Source of the DNA: JBCCEV01 sp039030125
GTDB taxonomy: Bacteria; Pseudomonadota; Gammaproteobacteria; Ga0077536
Length of the DNA stretch: 25,192 nt
Direction: 5' to 3'
Assembly: GCA_039030125.1 (NCBI GenBank)
Contig: JBCCEV010000049.1
Span: forward strand, 1 to 25,192
Both the position numbers and the translations under genes were made by a program. Below, piece by piece: positions 7,610 through 14,750 of the stretch. The notes under the pieces are model-generated. The model did not search any database and had not been told where the DNA came from. It was given only the letters and a program-made list of their open reading frames with translations. Each line of letters begins with the position of its first letter. The stretch's first letter is position 1.

Positions 7610-8482
7610 TTATGCAGGTGCCAACGCTTCGAGCGCATCCCAACAGGGACCGGGTTGCCCATCCTTCTTGATCGGTTGGATAGTCACGCAATGTGCACCC
7701 TGTTCTATGTATTGATTAAGCTTGCCCTTAATCTCATCCGCGCTGCCCCACAAGACCATGGCATCCATTAAGCGGTCGCTACCCCCGTTTTCTAGATCTG
7801 ATTGATCAAATCCCAACCGGAACCAATTATTGTAGTAGTTCGGCAACGACATATAAGGATCAAGCGCGCCGCGCGCGGCCGCGCGTGCTTCGTCCGGATC
7901 GCTGCTTAATACGACTTTCTGCTCACAGATCACCAGGCCTTTGCCACCCATGTAATCGCTAGAGAGTTTGGCCTGCTGCGGAGTGATGTTGTAGGGGTAG
8001 GCACCCAATGTTCGATCGGAGGAGAGCTTAGACATGTTCGGCCCGAGTGCCGCTAAGACCACCTGTTTCTCCGCAGGCGCGCCGCCTAGCGCTTCCCAGC
8101 TTTGATCCATCGCGTCGAGGTAGGCCCGCATCGTGGTTACGGGCTTCGTGTATTCATGCCCGCGTAGATCGGATACCAACGGTGCATGCGATACGCCAAG
8201 GCCCAAAACAAATCGGTTGTCATAAAGCGCGTTGAGGGAGTTATGACCCATCACCGAAGCCGCGGGATCACGCGCATAGATGTTCGCGATACCGCTGCCA
8301 ACAATCAATTTTTCACTGTTTTGGAGTAAGTAACCGCCAACGGCGAAAGTCTCGTAGTTAAACGCTTCTGGATACCACAGCGAGGAATAACCCATGCCTT
8401 CAACACGGCTTGCGAGCTCGGCTAGCCCGGCCTTATCCAATACGTCGGTAAAACTGAAAACACCCCATTGACCTAGATTCAT
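7610..8482 (-). CDS. LLM-class flavin/F420-dependent oxidoreductase
   Basis: 290 residues of the luciferase-like TIM-barrel superfamily. Visible blocks are LASRVEGMGYSSLWYPEAF, the strand-loop LIVGSGIANIYARDPAA, and NRFVLGLGVSHAPLV. These match the LLM subgroup often annotated as F420-dependent and named from actinobacteria. Whether the cofactor is FMN or F420 cannot be told from sequence, and no F420 biosynthesis genes are in view. The start MNLGQWGVFSF at 8482 is fixed by GGAGG five bases upstream; the in-frame ATG/ACG-type extension to 8548 is rejected. It is the first gene of the LLM-amidohydrolase-NYN run and diverges from the epoxide hydrolase. Confidence 0.88.
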   Translation of the reverse strand: MNLGQWGVFSFTDVLDKAGLAELASRVEGMGYSSLWYPEAFNYETFAVGGYLLQNSEKLIVGSGIANIYARDPAASVMGHNSLNALYDNRFVLGLGVSHAPLVSDLRGHEYTKPVTTMRAYLDAMDQSWEALGGAPAEKQVVLAALGPNMSKLSSDRTLGAYPYNITPQQAKLSSDYMGGKGLVICEQKVVLSSDPDEARAAARGALDPYMSLPNYYNNWFRLGFDQSDLENGGSDRLMDAMVLWGSADEIKGKLNQYIEQGAHCVTIQPIKKDGQPGPCWDALEALAPA

Positions 8483-8505
8483 GTCGACCTCCAAAAACAT
8501 TATTA

Positions 8506-8525
8506 CGCGCCTGTGGGCAGGCGCG
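8506..8525. promoter_or_regulatory. perfect palindrome in the LLM/epoxide hydrolase divergent promoter region
   Basis: CGCGCCTG-tggg-CAGGCGCG has 8-bp perfect arms and a 4-base centre. It is located in the 89-bp gap between divergent starts. A TAGAAT (8533-8538) lies just downstream on the plus strand, so the palindrome would overlap the -35 region of an epoxide hydrolase promoter. It is consistent with an operator shared by both directions, or with a leader hairpin of the LLM mRNA. Confidence 0.5.
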
Positions 8526-8571
8526 GGCCGTATAGAATAACGCGTCACAGGATAAAACGTCGCCTTTCGCT

Positions 8572-9714
8572 ATGAATTCCACAATCGAACCATTCGCGCT
8601 GGAAATCCCTGATTCCAAGCTCGAGGATTTGCGATCGCGTATTAACGCGGCCCGCTGGCCAGAGCACCAAACGACTAACGATTGGTCGCAAGGAGTGCCG
8701 CTTGCTTACCTGAAAACGCTGTGTCACTACTGGGTGAGCGAATACCGCTGGCGTGCCTTCGAAGCACGGCTCAACCGCTTTTCGCAGTTCATCACAGAGA
8801 TCGATTCGCTCGACATTCATTTCCTGCACGTCAAAAGCCCGGAGCAACATGCCAAACCACTCCTTCTAACTCATGGATGGCCCGGCTCGGTCGCGGAATT
8901 CCTTAAAGTCATCGAGCCACTCACCGACCCAGTCCAATTTGGCGGTGCCGGAGGTGACGCTTTTCATATCGTATGTCCGTCGTTACCGGGCTATGGCTTA
9001 TCTGGAAAACCAAAGGCGCCCGGGTGGGGGATCGAGAAAATTGCGCGAGCCTGGAATGCGTTAATGCTTCGTCTCGGTTATCAGACGTACTTTGCTCAAG
9101 GCGGCGATTGGGGCGCTACGATTACAAGCGAGATCGGCCGGCAAGATCTTGGGGCCTGCCGGGGGATCCACGTGAACATGCCTGTTGCGCGACCACCGGC
9201 ACAAGCCCTGACGAATCCAACCGCCGAGGACCAGGCGGCCATCGACGGATTCAACTTCTACCGTAACTGGGACTCCGGCTACTCAAAGCTGCAAGCGACT
9301 CGGCCGCAAACCTTTGGCTATGGACTCGCCGATTCGCCGATCGCTCAAGCGGCTTGGATACTCGAAAAGTATTGGTCGTGGACCGATTGCAACGGCGATC
9401 CCGGTAACGCCTTAACGCCCGACGAGATGCTCGACAACATTTCCCTTTATTGGCTAACCAATAGCGCGGCCTCTTCAGGGCGCTTGTACTGGGAAAGTTT
9501 TACGAAACAAAACCTCGACGACCCGATTAGCTTGCCCATGGGGGCCAGCATCTTCCCTAAAGAGATTATTCCGCTGCCGAAAAGCTGGGCCCAAAAGCGA
9601 TATCAAAACATCGTTTACTGGAATTGCCTCGACGCGGGCGGGCATTTTGCGGCGCTGGAGAAACCGGCAACCTTTGTCGAAGAAATCAGAGCGTGTTTTA
9701 GAAACATGCAATAG
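8572..9714 (+). CDS. epoxide hydrolase (microsomal EH-like, EHN domain)
   Basis: 380 residues, full length for the bacterial microsomal-type family. The N-terminal EHN domain (about 1-105: PFALEIPDSKLEDLRSRI) leads into the alpha/beta-hydrolase core. The oxyanion motif is HGWPGS (101-106), the nucleophile is Asp179 in G-G-D-W-G-A, the base is His358 in GGHFAALEKP, and a candidate charge-relay Glu331 is in FPKEI. It hydrates an epoxide to a vicinal diol through an Asp ester. Its partner genes (acyl-CoA ligase downstream, LLM and amidohydrolase divergent) suggest catabolism of a hydrophobic substrate; this is inference. SD support is weak, but the start matches the family N-terminus. Confidence 0.92.
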   Translation: MNSTIEPFALEIPDSKLEDLRSRINAARWPEHQTTNDWSQGVPLAYLKTLCHYWVSEYRWRAFEARLNRFSQFITEIDSLDIHFLHVKSPEQHAKPLLLTHGWPGSVAEFLKVIEPLTDPVQFGGAGGDAFHIVCPSLPGYGLSGKPKAPGWGIEKIARAWNALMLRLGYQTYFAQGGDWGATITSEIGRQDLGACRGIHVNMPVARPPAQALTNPTAEDQAAIDGFNFYRNWDSGYSKLQATRPQTFGYGLADSPIAQAAWILEKYWSWTDCNGDPGNALTPDEMLDNISLYWLTNSAASSGRLYWESFTKQNLDDPISLPMGASIFPKEIIPLPKSWAQKRYQNIVYWNCLDAGGHFAALEKPATFVEEIRACFRNMQ

Positions 9715-9827
9715 GCGCATTTTGCGTTGACGGTCTTGATTCCGGTCTACCGGCCTCGGTACATTGCGACACGGCGCGCACTCAGATCAAAAATAATGCG
9801 CTGGAAATCTGCTCAGGGAGGCATACC

Positions 9828-11372
9828 GTGCAATTTAATTTAGGACTTTTCCTCACCAAACGGGCGTTTTTAAGTCCGCACCGCGAGGCCTATGTCGACT
9901 CGGAAATGCCGGTCCGTCTAACGTTCGCCCAACTCAACAGGCGCTGCAATCAGCTCGCCAATGCATTGCGGACGGCGGGCGTCAAAAAAGGTGAGCGAAT
10001 TGGGCTTTTATTAATGAACAGCGCGGAGTTCATGGAAGCCTATTTCGCGATGGCCAAAATCGGCGCTGTAGCGGTCCCGCTCAACTGGCGGCTGGTCCCT
10101 GACGAACTTGAATTCATCCTCAAAGACAGCAGTACCGAGCGGCTGGTCTTTGGTGAAGAGTTCATGAGCGCGGTTCGCGAACTCCACGCGCGGGGCGTTA
10201 AAACGGATATTCATCATTGGTTGCAGGTGGTCACCAATGAGCCGCTCGCTGAGTTTGCCGAAAGCTACCAGTCGTTTCGCGACGCCGCCCCTAGCGACGA
10301 GCCCGAGGTTGGTGCGAGCGACGACGATATGCTCTACATCATGTATACCTCCGGTACCACTGGGCTACCCAAGGGCGTGGTGCACACCCACAACACCTCG
10401 ATATGGGGCACGTTGACGATTGCCGCCACGACTTATTTCCGCGAGCAAGATGTGTTCTTGGGCGCGCTACCAATGTTCCATGTTGGCGCCCTAACACCGT
10501 TGACCGTCAATATTTATCGTGGCGCGACGAGTGTCGTGATGCGCTCCTTTGATCCCAAACGCGCATGGGAATTGATACAGGACGAGAAAATATCCGCTGG
10601 TCTGCTGGTCCCGGCAATGCTCAATTTCATGCTTGCCGTTGATAACCTCGACCAGTATGACCATTCACAACTGCGCTGGATTATGTCCGGCGCGGCCCCG
10701 GTTCCGATCTCGCTGATCAAGGAATACGAACAGAAAGGTATCGAAATTCACCAGGTCTATGGCCTCACCGAAACCTGCGGACCGGCGTGTTTGATTGATG
10801 CCGAAAACGCTTTGAAGAAGATTGGCTCGACTGGGAAATCCTTTTTTCACACCGACGTTCGCGTTGTCAACGGCGATGGTGAAAACTGCGCCCCCGATGA
10901 GCCAGGTGAGGTTTTAGTTCGCGGCCCGCACATCATGAAGGAGTATTGGAATCGCCCCGACGCGACGGCGGACACCATCATTGAGGGCTGGCTCCATACG
11001 GGCGATGTAGCAGCGATGGACGCTGAGGGATTTGTTTATATTCAGGACCGCATCAAGGACATGATCATCTCGGGCGGCGAGAATGTTTATCCGGCCGAGA
11101 TCGAAGACGTTTTGATGCGCCATCCTAGAATTAGAGAAGCGGGCGTGATCGGTAAGGCAAGCAAAAAGTGGGGTGAATCGCCGTTCGCAGTCGTAGTGCG
11201 AACCGATGACGCTTTAAGTGAGCTGGAAGTGATGGATTTTTGCGCCGATAAGCTGGCGAAATTCAAATTGCCGACGGGCGTCGCATTCGTCGATGAAATA
11301 CCCCGCAATCCAAGCGGCAAGATCCTTAAACGGATTTTGAGAGAGCAGTTCCCGGGCGACGCTGCCGTTTAA
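9828..11372 (+). CDS. acyl-CoA synthetase (AMP-forming), FadD-like
   Basis: 514 residues, a complete ANL-superfamily ligase that adenylates a carboxylic acid and transfers the acyl group to CoA. Motifs are YTSGTTGLPKG (173-183), VYGLTETCG, TGDVA, SGGENVYPAEIED (hinge region) and the catalytic lysine K498 in NPSGKILKR. It resembles medium/long-chain or cyclic-acid CoA ligases; the substrate is not predictable. The start is GTG, fixed by AGGGAGG at 9814-9820. The 113-bp gap after the epoxide hydrolase leaves it unclear whether they share a transcript; a 12-bp inverted repeat (CCGGT-ct-ACCGG, 9742-9753) sits in the gap. Confidence 0.92.
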   Translation: MQFNLGLFLTKRAFLSPHREAYVDSEMPVRLTFAQLNRRCNQLANALRTAGVKKGERIGLLLMNSAEFMEAYFAMAKIGAVAVPLNWRLVPDELEFILKDSSTERLVFGEEFMSAVRELHARGVKTDIHHWLQVVTNEPLAEFAESYQSFRDAAPSDEPEVGASDDDMLYIMYTSGTTGLPKGVVHTHNTSIWGTLTIAATTYFREQDVFLGALPMFHVGALTPLTVNIYRGATSVVMRSFDPKRAWELIQDEKISAGLLVPAMLNFMLAVDNLDQYDHSQLRWIMSGAAPVPISLIKEYEQKGIEIHQVYGLTETCGPACLIDAENALKKIGSTGKSFFHTDVRVVNGDGENCAPDEPGEVLVRGPHIMKEYWNRPDATADTIIEGWLHTGDVAAMDAEGFVYIQDRIKDMIISGGENVYPAEIEDVLMRHPRIREAGVIGKASKKWGESPFAVVVRTDDALSELEVMDFCADKLAKFKLPTGVAFVDEIPRNPSGKILKRILREQFPGDAAV

Positions 11373-11381
11373 TCCTTATCC

Positions 11382-11618
11382 TTATTGCCGCTTGCTCATA
11401 GTTGCCACTTTAGCCATGAGCTGGCGGATTTGAAGGCTATCTAAGTTCCGCTTGGCATACCGCTCAATATCTTCACGCTTGTATTTTTTAGTTTTTAGCT
11501 CGGCTAACACGTTGTCGACCTCTTTCTCATTGCCTTTTTTTACCGCCGCCATTAGCAGCTCCATCAGCGTGTCGGTCCACAAGGTTCGCGCGACTGTAAT
11601 CTGGGTGTCATCGTTCAC
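11382..11618 (-). CDS. small conserved-looking charged protein, function unknown
   Basis: A 78-residue protein I do not recognise. It is strongly helical and charged (KKGNEKEVDNVLAELKTKKYKREDIERYAKR), with no signal peptide and no cysteine. It starts with GTG preceded by AGGTAGGA at normal distance, which supports a real gene. Its stop lies nine bases from the stop of the convergent acyl-CoA synthetase. The sequence looks like a small helical bundle or a protein-interaction module. Confidence 0.65.
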   Translation of the reverse strand: MNDDTQITVARTLWTDTLMELLMAAVKKGNEKEVDNVLAELKTKKYKREDIERYAKRNLDSLQIRQLMAKVATMSKRQ

Positions 11619-11812
11619 GATATTCCTACCTCGCTCTTTCAGGCCAACAAACTTATGACAGACAGGGACTTAATTCTTAGTACTGTCGCACACCCTTCGA
11701 CAATTTACGATCTGCAACATTTAGCTCTGCGCCTAACTACCAGCGAACCGCTAGGCTAGGGATCCATCGGCCAGACTATCCAACTGACTCCATGTCTCGG
11801 GGGAGATCCGTC

Positions 11813-12340
11813 ATGACGGAAGCGGCGAAAGATATCCTCTGCTGGGCGTTGCTCTATGCGGCGCTAGCGCTTAACGCGAACGCTGAGCCGGGTGCGCCTT
11901 TTCCCAACCAAAGCAGCGAAGATTATGCGGCGTTGCTCGAGGTTCAGGGCTGGCTAAATCAACATTTCGGCCAACTGCGGGTTTCCTTTAGCGGCTTGCC
12001 GGCGCTGTGCCGCACCGATCAAAAACATCTAAACCAGCTAGCCTACGGTAACGCCACGCGGCTATCTCAGCACCGCATCCTAGGGCTTTACGACTTTGAA
12101 CAGCACACCATCTATATCGCCGAAGAGCTCGACCTCAACGCCGCGAGAGGCCGCTCGATCCTCCTTCACGAACTGGTGCATCACGCGCAGTTTTCAAGCA
12201 AACAATTCACCTCGATGTCTGGCGATGCGTCTCTGGAACCAATGGCTTATCAAATCGAGAGTTTGTATCTATCGGACCACGCTGACAGCAATCGCGGTGG
12301 CTGGGGGTTGCGAGCAAGGCCGTTTAACACGGCGAAATGA
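11813..12340 (+). CDS. small exported HExxH-motif protein (putative zinc metallopeptidase-like)
   Basis: 175 residues from ATG 11813, which has GGGGGAG six to seven bases upstream; an earlier in-frame ATG at 11792 lacks an SD. Residues 1-24 look like a signal peptide with probable cleavage after ANA-24. The centre carries H-E-L-V-H (119-123), preceded by SILL, and about 20 residues later LEPMAYQIE, where E142 could be the third zinc ligand as in gluzincin-type proteins. A Tyr-Ile-Ala-Glu-Glu strand sits before the motif. It is probably periplasmic. It may be a real peptidase or an inactive relative of a domain-of-unknown-function family, and no partner is evident. It converges on the MAPEG gene. 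Confidence 0.78.
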   Translation: MTEAAKDILCWALLYAALALNANAEPGAPFPNQSSEDYAALLEVQGWLNQHFGQLRVSFSGLPALCRTDQKHLNQLAYGNATRLSQHRILGLYDFEQHTIYIAEELDLNAARGRSILLHELVHHAQFSSKQFTSMSGDASLEPMAYQIESLYLSDHADSNRGGWGLRARPFNTAK

Positions 12341-12359
12341 ATATCGACCGAGCGTTAGT

Positions 12360-12794
12360 CTAGAAGACCGTGATCCAAACCGCATTGATCGCTAGCCCCC
12401 AGAGGCAGAAGGTCGACAGCGTGAATAAGCTGAGGCGAATCATGATGACGTTCGACATTCCCTGCCAGAGACTATGCGCTATGCGCAAACCCGCGTAGCC
12501 CCACGCCAACCCCAAATTCAAGGCGCTGGCGTCGCCAGCGACCGCGAGCACCACCACTGCGGCATAGAAAATGGTGGGCTGTTCCATCAGGTGGGTATAG
12601 TTGTGCGACACCCAATTCACATTGGCTGGCATCTCCGCTTCAATATCCGCGTAACGCCCGCCGGCGGGAAGTTCCGCCAATTTAACGCCAGCTTTTGAAA
12701 AAGCCGCAAGACGCGTCGCGGTCATCCACAACAGCACGAACAATGACCACAGCACCAAAACCGCGGCCGGCCCTAAAATCGGATTGGCCTCCAT
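12360..12794 (-). CDS. MAPEG family membrane protein
   Basis: 144 residues with four predicted membrane helices (about 8-30, 70-88, 92-110, 118-142). The pattern NYTHLMEQPTIFYA followed by GYAGLRIAHS is the signature of the MAPEG family (membrane-associated eicosanoid and glutathione metabolism proteins). Bacterial members are often glutathione transferase-like or of unknown activity. The start has GGGAGG eight bases upstream. It lies downstream of tRNA-Gln on the same strand, 90 bp away. Confidence 0.85.
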   Translation of the reverse strand: MEANPILGPAAVLVLWSLFVLLWMTATRLAAFSKAGVKLAELPAGGRYADIEAEMPANVNWVSHNYTHLMEQPTIFYAAVVVLAVAGDASALNLGLAWGYAGLRIAHSLWQGMSNVIMIRLSLFTLSTFCLWGLAINAVWITVF

Positions 12795-12884
12795 AGCGCC
12801 ACCTCCCAGAAGCTTCTCACCGGTCTAAGTTAGCACGTCTGAGGGACCGGACGGGTCGCGGGGCATTTCTGTAGGGCGGGAAGT

Positions 12885-12958
12885 TGGCTGGGGGAGAGGG
12901 ACTCGAACCCCCACTGGCGGAGTCAGAGTCCGCTGTCCTACCGTTAGACGATCCCCCA
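12885..12958 (-). tRNA. tRNA-Gln (anticodon CTG)
   Basis: A 74-nt cloverleaf with encoded CCA. The acceptor is TGGGGGA/TCCCCCA with discriminator G. The D arm contains AACGGTA. The anticodon stem GCGGA/TCCGC closes loop CTCTGAC, whose middle is CTG (reads CAG). The T arm has TTCGAGT. The weak U1-A72 pair and overall likeness to E. coli tRNA-Gln support the identity. It sits between the alpha/beta hydrolase and MAPEG genes, all on the minus strand, and no integrase or att-like duplication is seen beside it. Confidence 0.96.
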
Positions 12959-12971
12959 ACGCGAGGCTTGG

Positions 12972-12977
12972 ATTCTA
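12972..12977 (-). promoter_or_regulatory. candidate -10 box of tRNA-Gln
   Basis: TAGAAT on the minus strand lies 13 nt before the mature tRNA 5' end, followed by a GC-rich segment (CCTCGCG) of the kind seen at stable-RNA start sites. The -35 would fall at the end of the hydrolase gene, where no clear consensus is visible. Confidence 0.4.
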
Positions 12978-12992
12978 CAAGATCTGCGGGAG

Positions 12993-13769
12993 CTAGAGCG
13001 GGAGGTCTTGGAGAAAACGAGATACCGCGGTGTCGAAGTGAGCGGGTTGCTCGACGAACGGCCAATGCCCCGCGCCATCAATAACTTCGAGACAACAGTT
13101 TGGCATGTTGTCGCGCATGAACTCGTGATACTTCAATGGCGTTAGCGGGTCCTCGCGTCCGCAAATGGCCAACGTGGGCACCTCGATCGCCGCCACTCGG
13201 CTCATGAAGTCACAAGTATCGTCTGCAATCCAATCGCGATAGGTCGTATCCGCGCTGCAGTTGGCGTTCAGGGCCTGTGTTGCGCGTACGACTTCCTCAG
13301 ACGTTGAATCCGCGAACCCGAGTCGGTTCAGAGCTTTGGGTTTAACCTCACCCGCGGCTAAGCGTTTCGATGCGGCGATGGTGGCCGGCGCAACTCGTAA
13401 TCGCGCACCTGAATCGATCATCATTAAGGCCTTCACCAACTGCGGGAAATAAAGCGCCACCGCAAGCGCGATCCCGCCACCCAAAGAGTGCCCGGCGACG
13501 ACACATTGTGGCCAACCCAGTTGTTCGACCAGTTGCGCGGCAAAGAACGCATAGTCACCGACGCCACGATATCCTTTACCCGTCGAATCACCATGCCCCG
13601 GCAAATCCAAAGCCACGACCTCGTGGTCCTTGGAGATCACGTTTAGGTGGCGTGAGAAAACCTGTCCCGTGCAGCCGGTGCCGTGGATATAAATCACTCG
13701 TTGAGCGTTCGTACCCTCACCCAAATGTAAGTAGTTAATTGAAACGTCATCAATGGTTTTCGCTGGCAT
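12993..13769 (-). CDS. alpha/beta hydrolase
   Basis: 258 residues, complete. The oxyanion strand is YIHGTGCTG, the nucleophile elbow G-H-S-L-G-G has Ser95, the acid is Asp207 in GREDPLTP, and the base is His235 in GAGHWPF. It is a soluble serine hydrolase of the MhpC/BioH-like type, with no signal peptide and unknown substrate. The gene starts 14 bp after the sulfotransferase stop and is probably the last protein gene of the long minus-strand run; the tRNA-Gln promoter appears to overlap its end. Confidence 0.9.
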   Translation of the reverse strand: MPAKTIDDVSINYLHLGEGTNAQRVIYIHGTGCTGQVFSRHLNVISKDHEVVALDLPGHGDSTGKGYRGVGDYAFFAAQLVEQLGWPQCVVAGHSLGGGIALAVALYFPQLVKALMMIDSGARLRVAPATIAASKRLAAGEVKPKALNRLGFADSTSEEVVRATQALNANCSADTTYRDWIADDTCDFMSRVAAIEVPTLAICGREDPLTPLKYHEFMRDNMPNCCLEVIDGAGHWPFVEQPAHFDTAVSRFLQDLPL

Positions 13770-13783
13770 CGGGAGTTCTCCGC

Positions 13784-14659
13784 CTACAGGTATCCAAGTA
13801 ACTGATTTGCCTTGCCAGCGCGCTGCTCGAATCGATTCAGCACGTCGCTGGGCATTTCATCGCGCCAGCGCTCGTCGAGTTTGATACCACCGCTCGATTT
13901 TCCCTTGAATCCCGGACTACCACCCAGGTCATGCCGTTCGTCGGGCAGCGTACCCAGATCGACGGAGCTGACGTCGATCCCCGTGCCATCGAGGATACGC
14001 ACGAGTTCGCCGTGAGGATCGCGACATAGATCCTCATAGCGTAAATAACGGCGCTGCGCCGGCGGTATCGCCGCGATCGCGGTTCTCATTAACTTGACCG
14101 TCCACAGAAATGCGTCGATTGCATAATCCACCTTGGCGTCAACACGCCGCATCATCGACCAAACGATGGCGCGGCCATCACGCGCGAGGATCACCGGAGT
14201 AATTGAATCTCTGTAATGCGTCCATAAGTGAATGAACTGATCGGGGTTCTTGGAACTGTCGATCAGTAACTTCGCGCCGGTTTCTCGCTGTACGGCGTGG
14301 TACAAACTTGCGCATTGTGCGGCCGCACGGCGGAAGTCTCTAAAGCAAAAGTTGCACAAGCCCTGCATTGACAACCGCGCCGCCACCGCCTCGAGCATGA
14401 CGCGCTGGCGCCACAGGGTATTGGTGCGCGGCACTTCGGTGTACAAGGACTCGGCATGGGCGCCCATATTCGCAATTTGGCGTTGCCAGAATCCGCATTC
14501 GATCACTAATTCACCACATGCGCAGGGCTCATCAGAGCGCGCGATTTCCCCAAAACGGCGGACCTCGCCAAGAGGGTAAGCTCCCTGCTGCAAGGACAGC
14601 AGATGCATCAGCATGGTCGAGCCGGAGCGGTTGTCCCCTAGTAAGTAAAGAACGTTCAT
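13784..14659 (-). CDS. sulfotransferase family protein (PAPS-dependent)
   Basis: 291 residues. The N-terminal LLGDNRSGSTMLMHLL (residues 6-21) is the 5'-phosphosulfate loop after the first beta strand. ARDGRAIVWSMMRR (159-172), with R160 and S168, is the 3'-phosphate-binding segment. Four cysteines cluster at 46-55 and 102-105, which may bind metal or form disulfides. The family moves sulfate from PAPS to a hydroxyl or amine of a glycan, lipid or small molecule. The start MNVLYLLGDN matches the fold; an 84-residue upstream extension runs back into the glycosyltransferase gene and is rejected. SD support is weak. Its position right after a membrane glycosyltransferase suggests a glycan or glycolipid target (inference). 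Confidence 0.85.
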   Translation of the reverse strand: MNVLYLLGDNRSGSTMLMHLLSLQQGAYPLGEVRRFGEIARSDEPCACGELVIECGFWQRQIANMGAHAESLYTEVPRTNTLWRQRVMLEAVAARLSMQGLCNFCFRDFRRAAAQCASLYHAVQRETGAKLLIDSSKNPDQFIHLWTHYRDSITPVILARDGRAIVWSMMRRVDAKVDYAIDAFLWTVKLMRTAIAAIPPAQRRYLRYEDLCRDPHGELVRILDGTGIDVSSVDLGTLPDERHDLGGSPGFKGKSSGGIKLDERWRDEMPSDVLNRFEQRAGKANQLLGYL

Positions 14660-14750
14660 TTGAGCGTAATTAGAATGTGCGCTAGCGCCGGCACGGCCGA
14701 GAATCGCAGCAAGATACCTACGCGCTGCCCCAGATTCAACGTCACCCCGT

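Noticed and set aside
9727..9755. TTGACG as a -35 for the acyl-CoA synthetase
   Set aside because: No -10-like hexamer lies 16-18 bp downstream.
12885..12958. tRNA-Gln as an integration site for a mobile element
   Set aside because: No integrase, no duplicated tRNA 3' end and no foreign-looking block was seen beside it.
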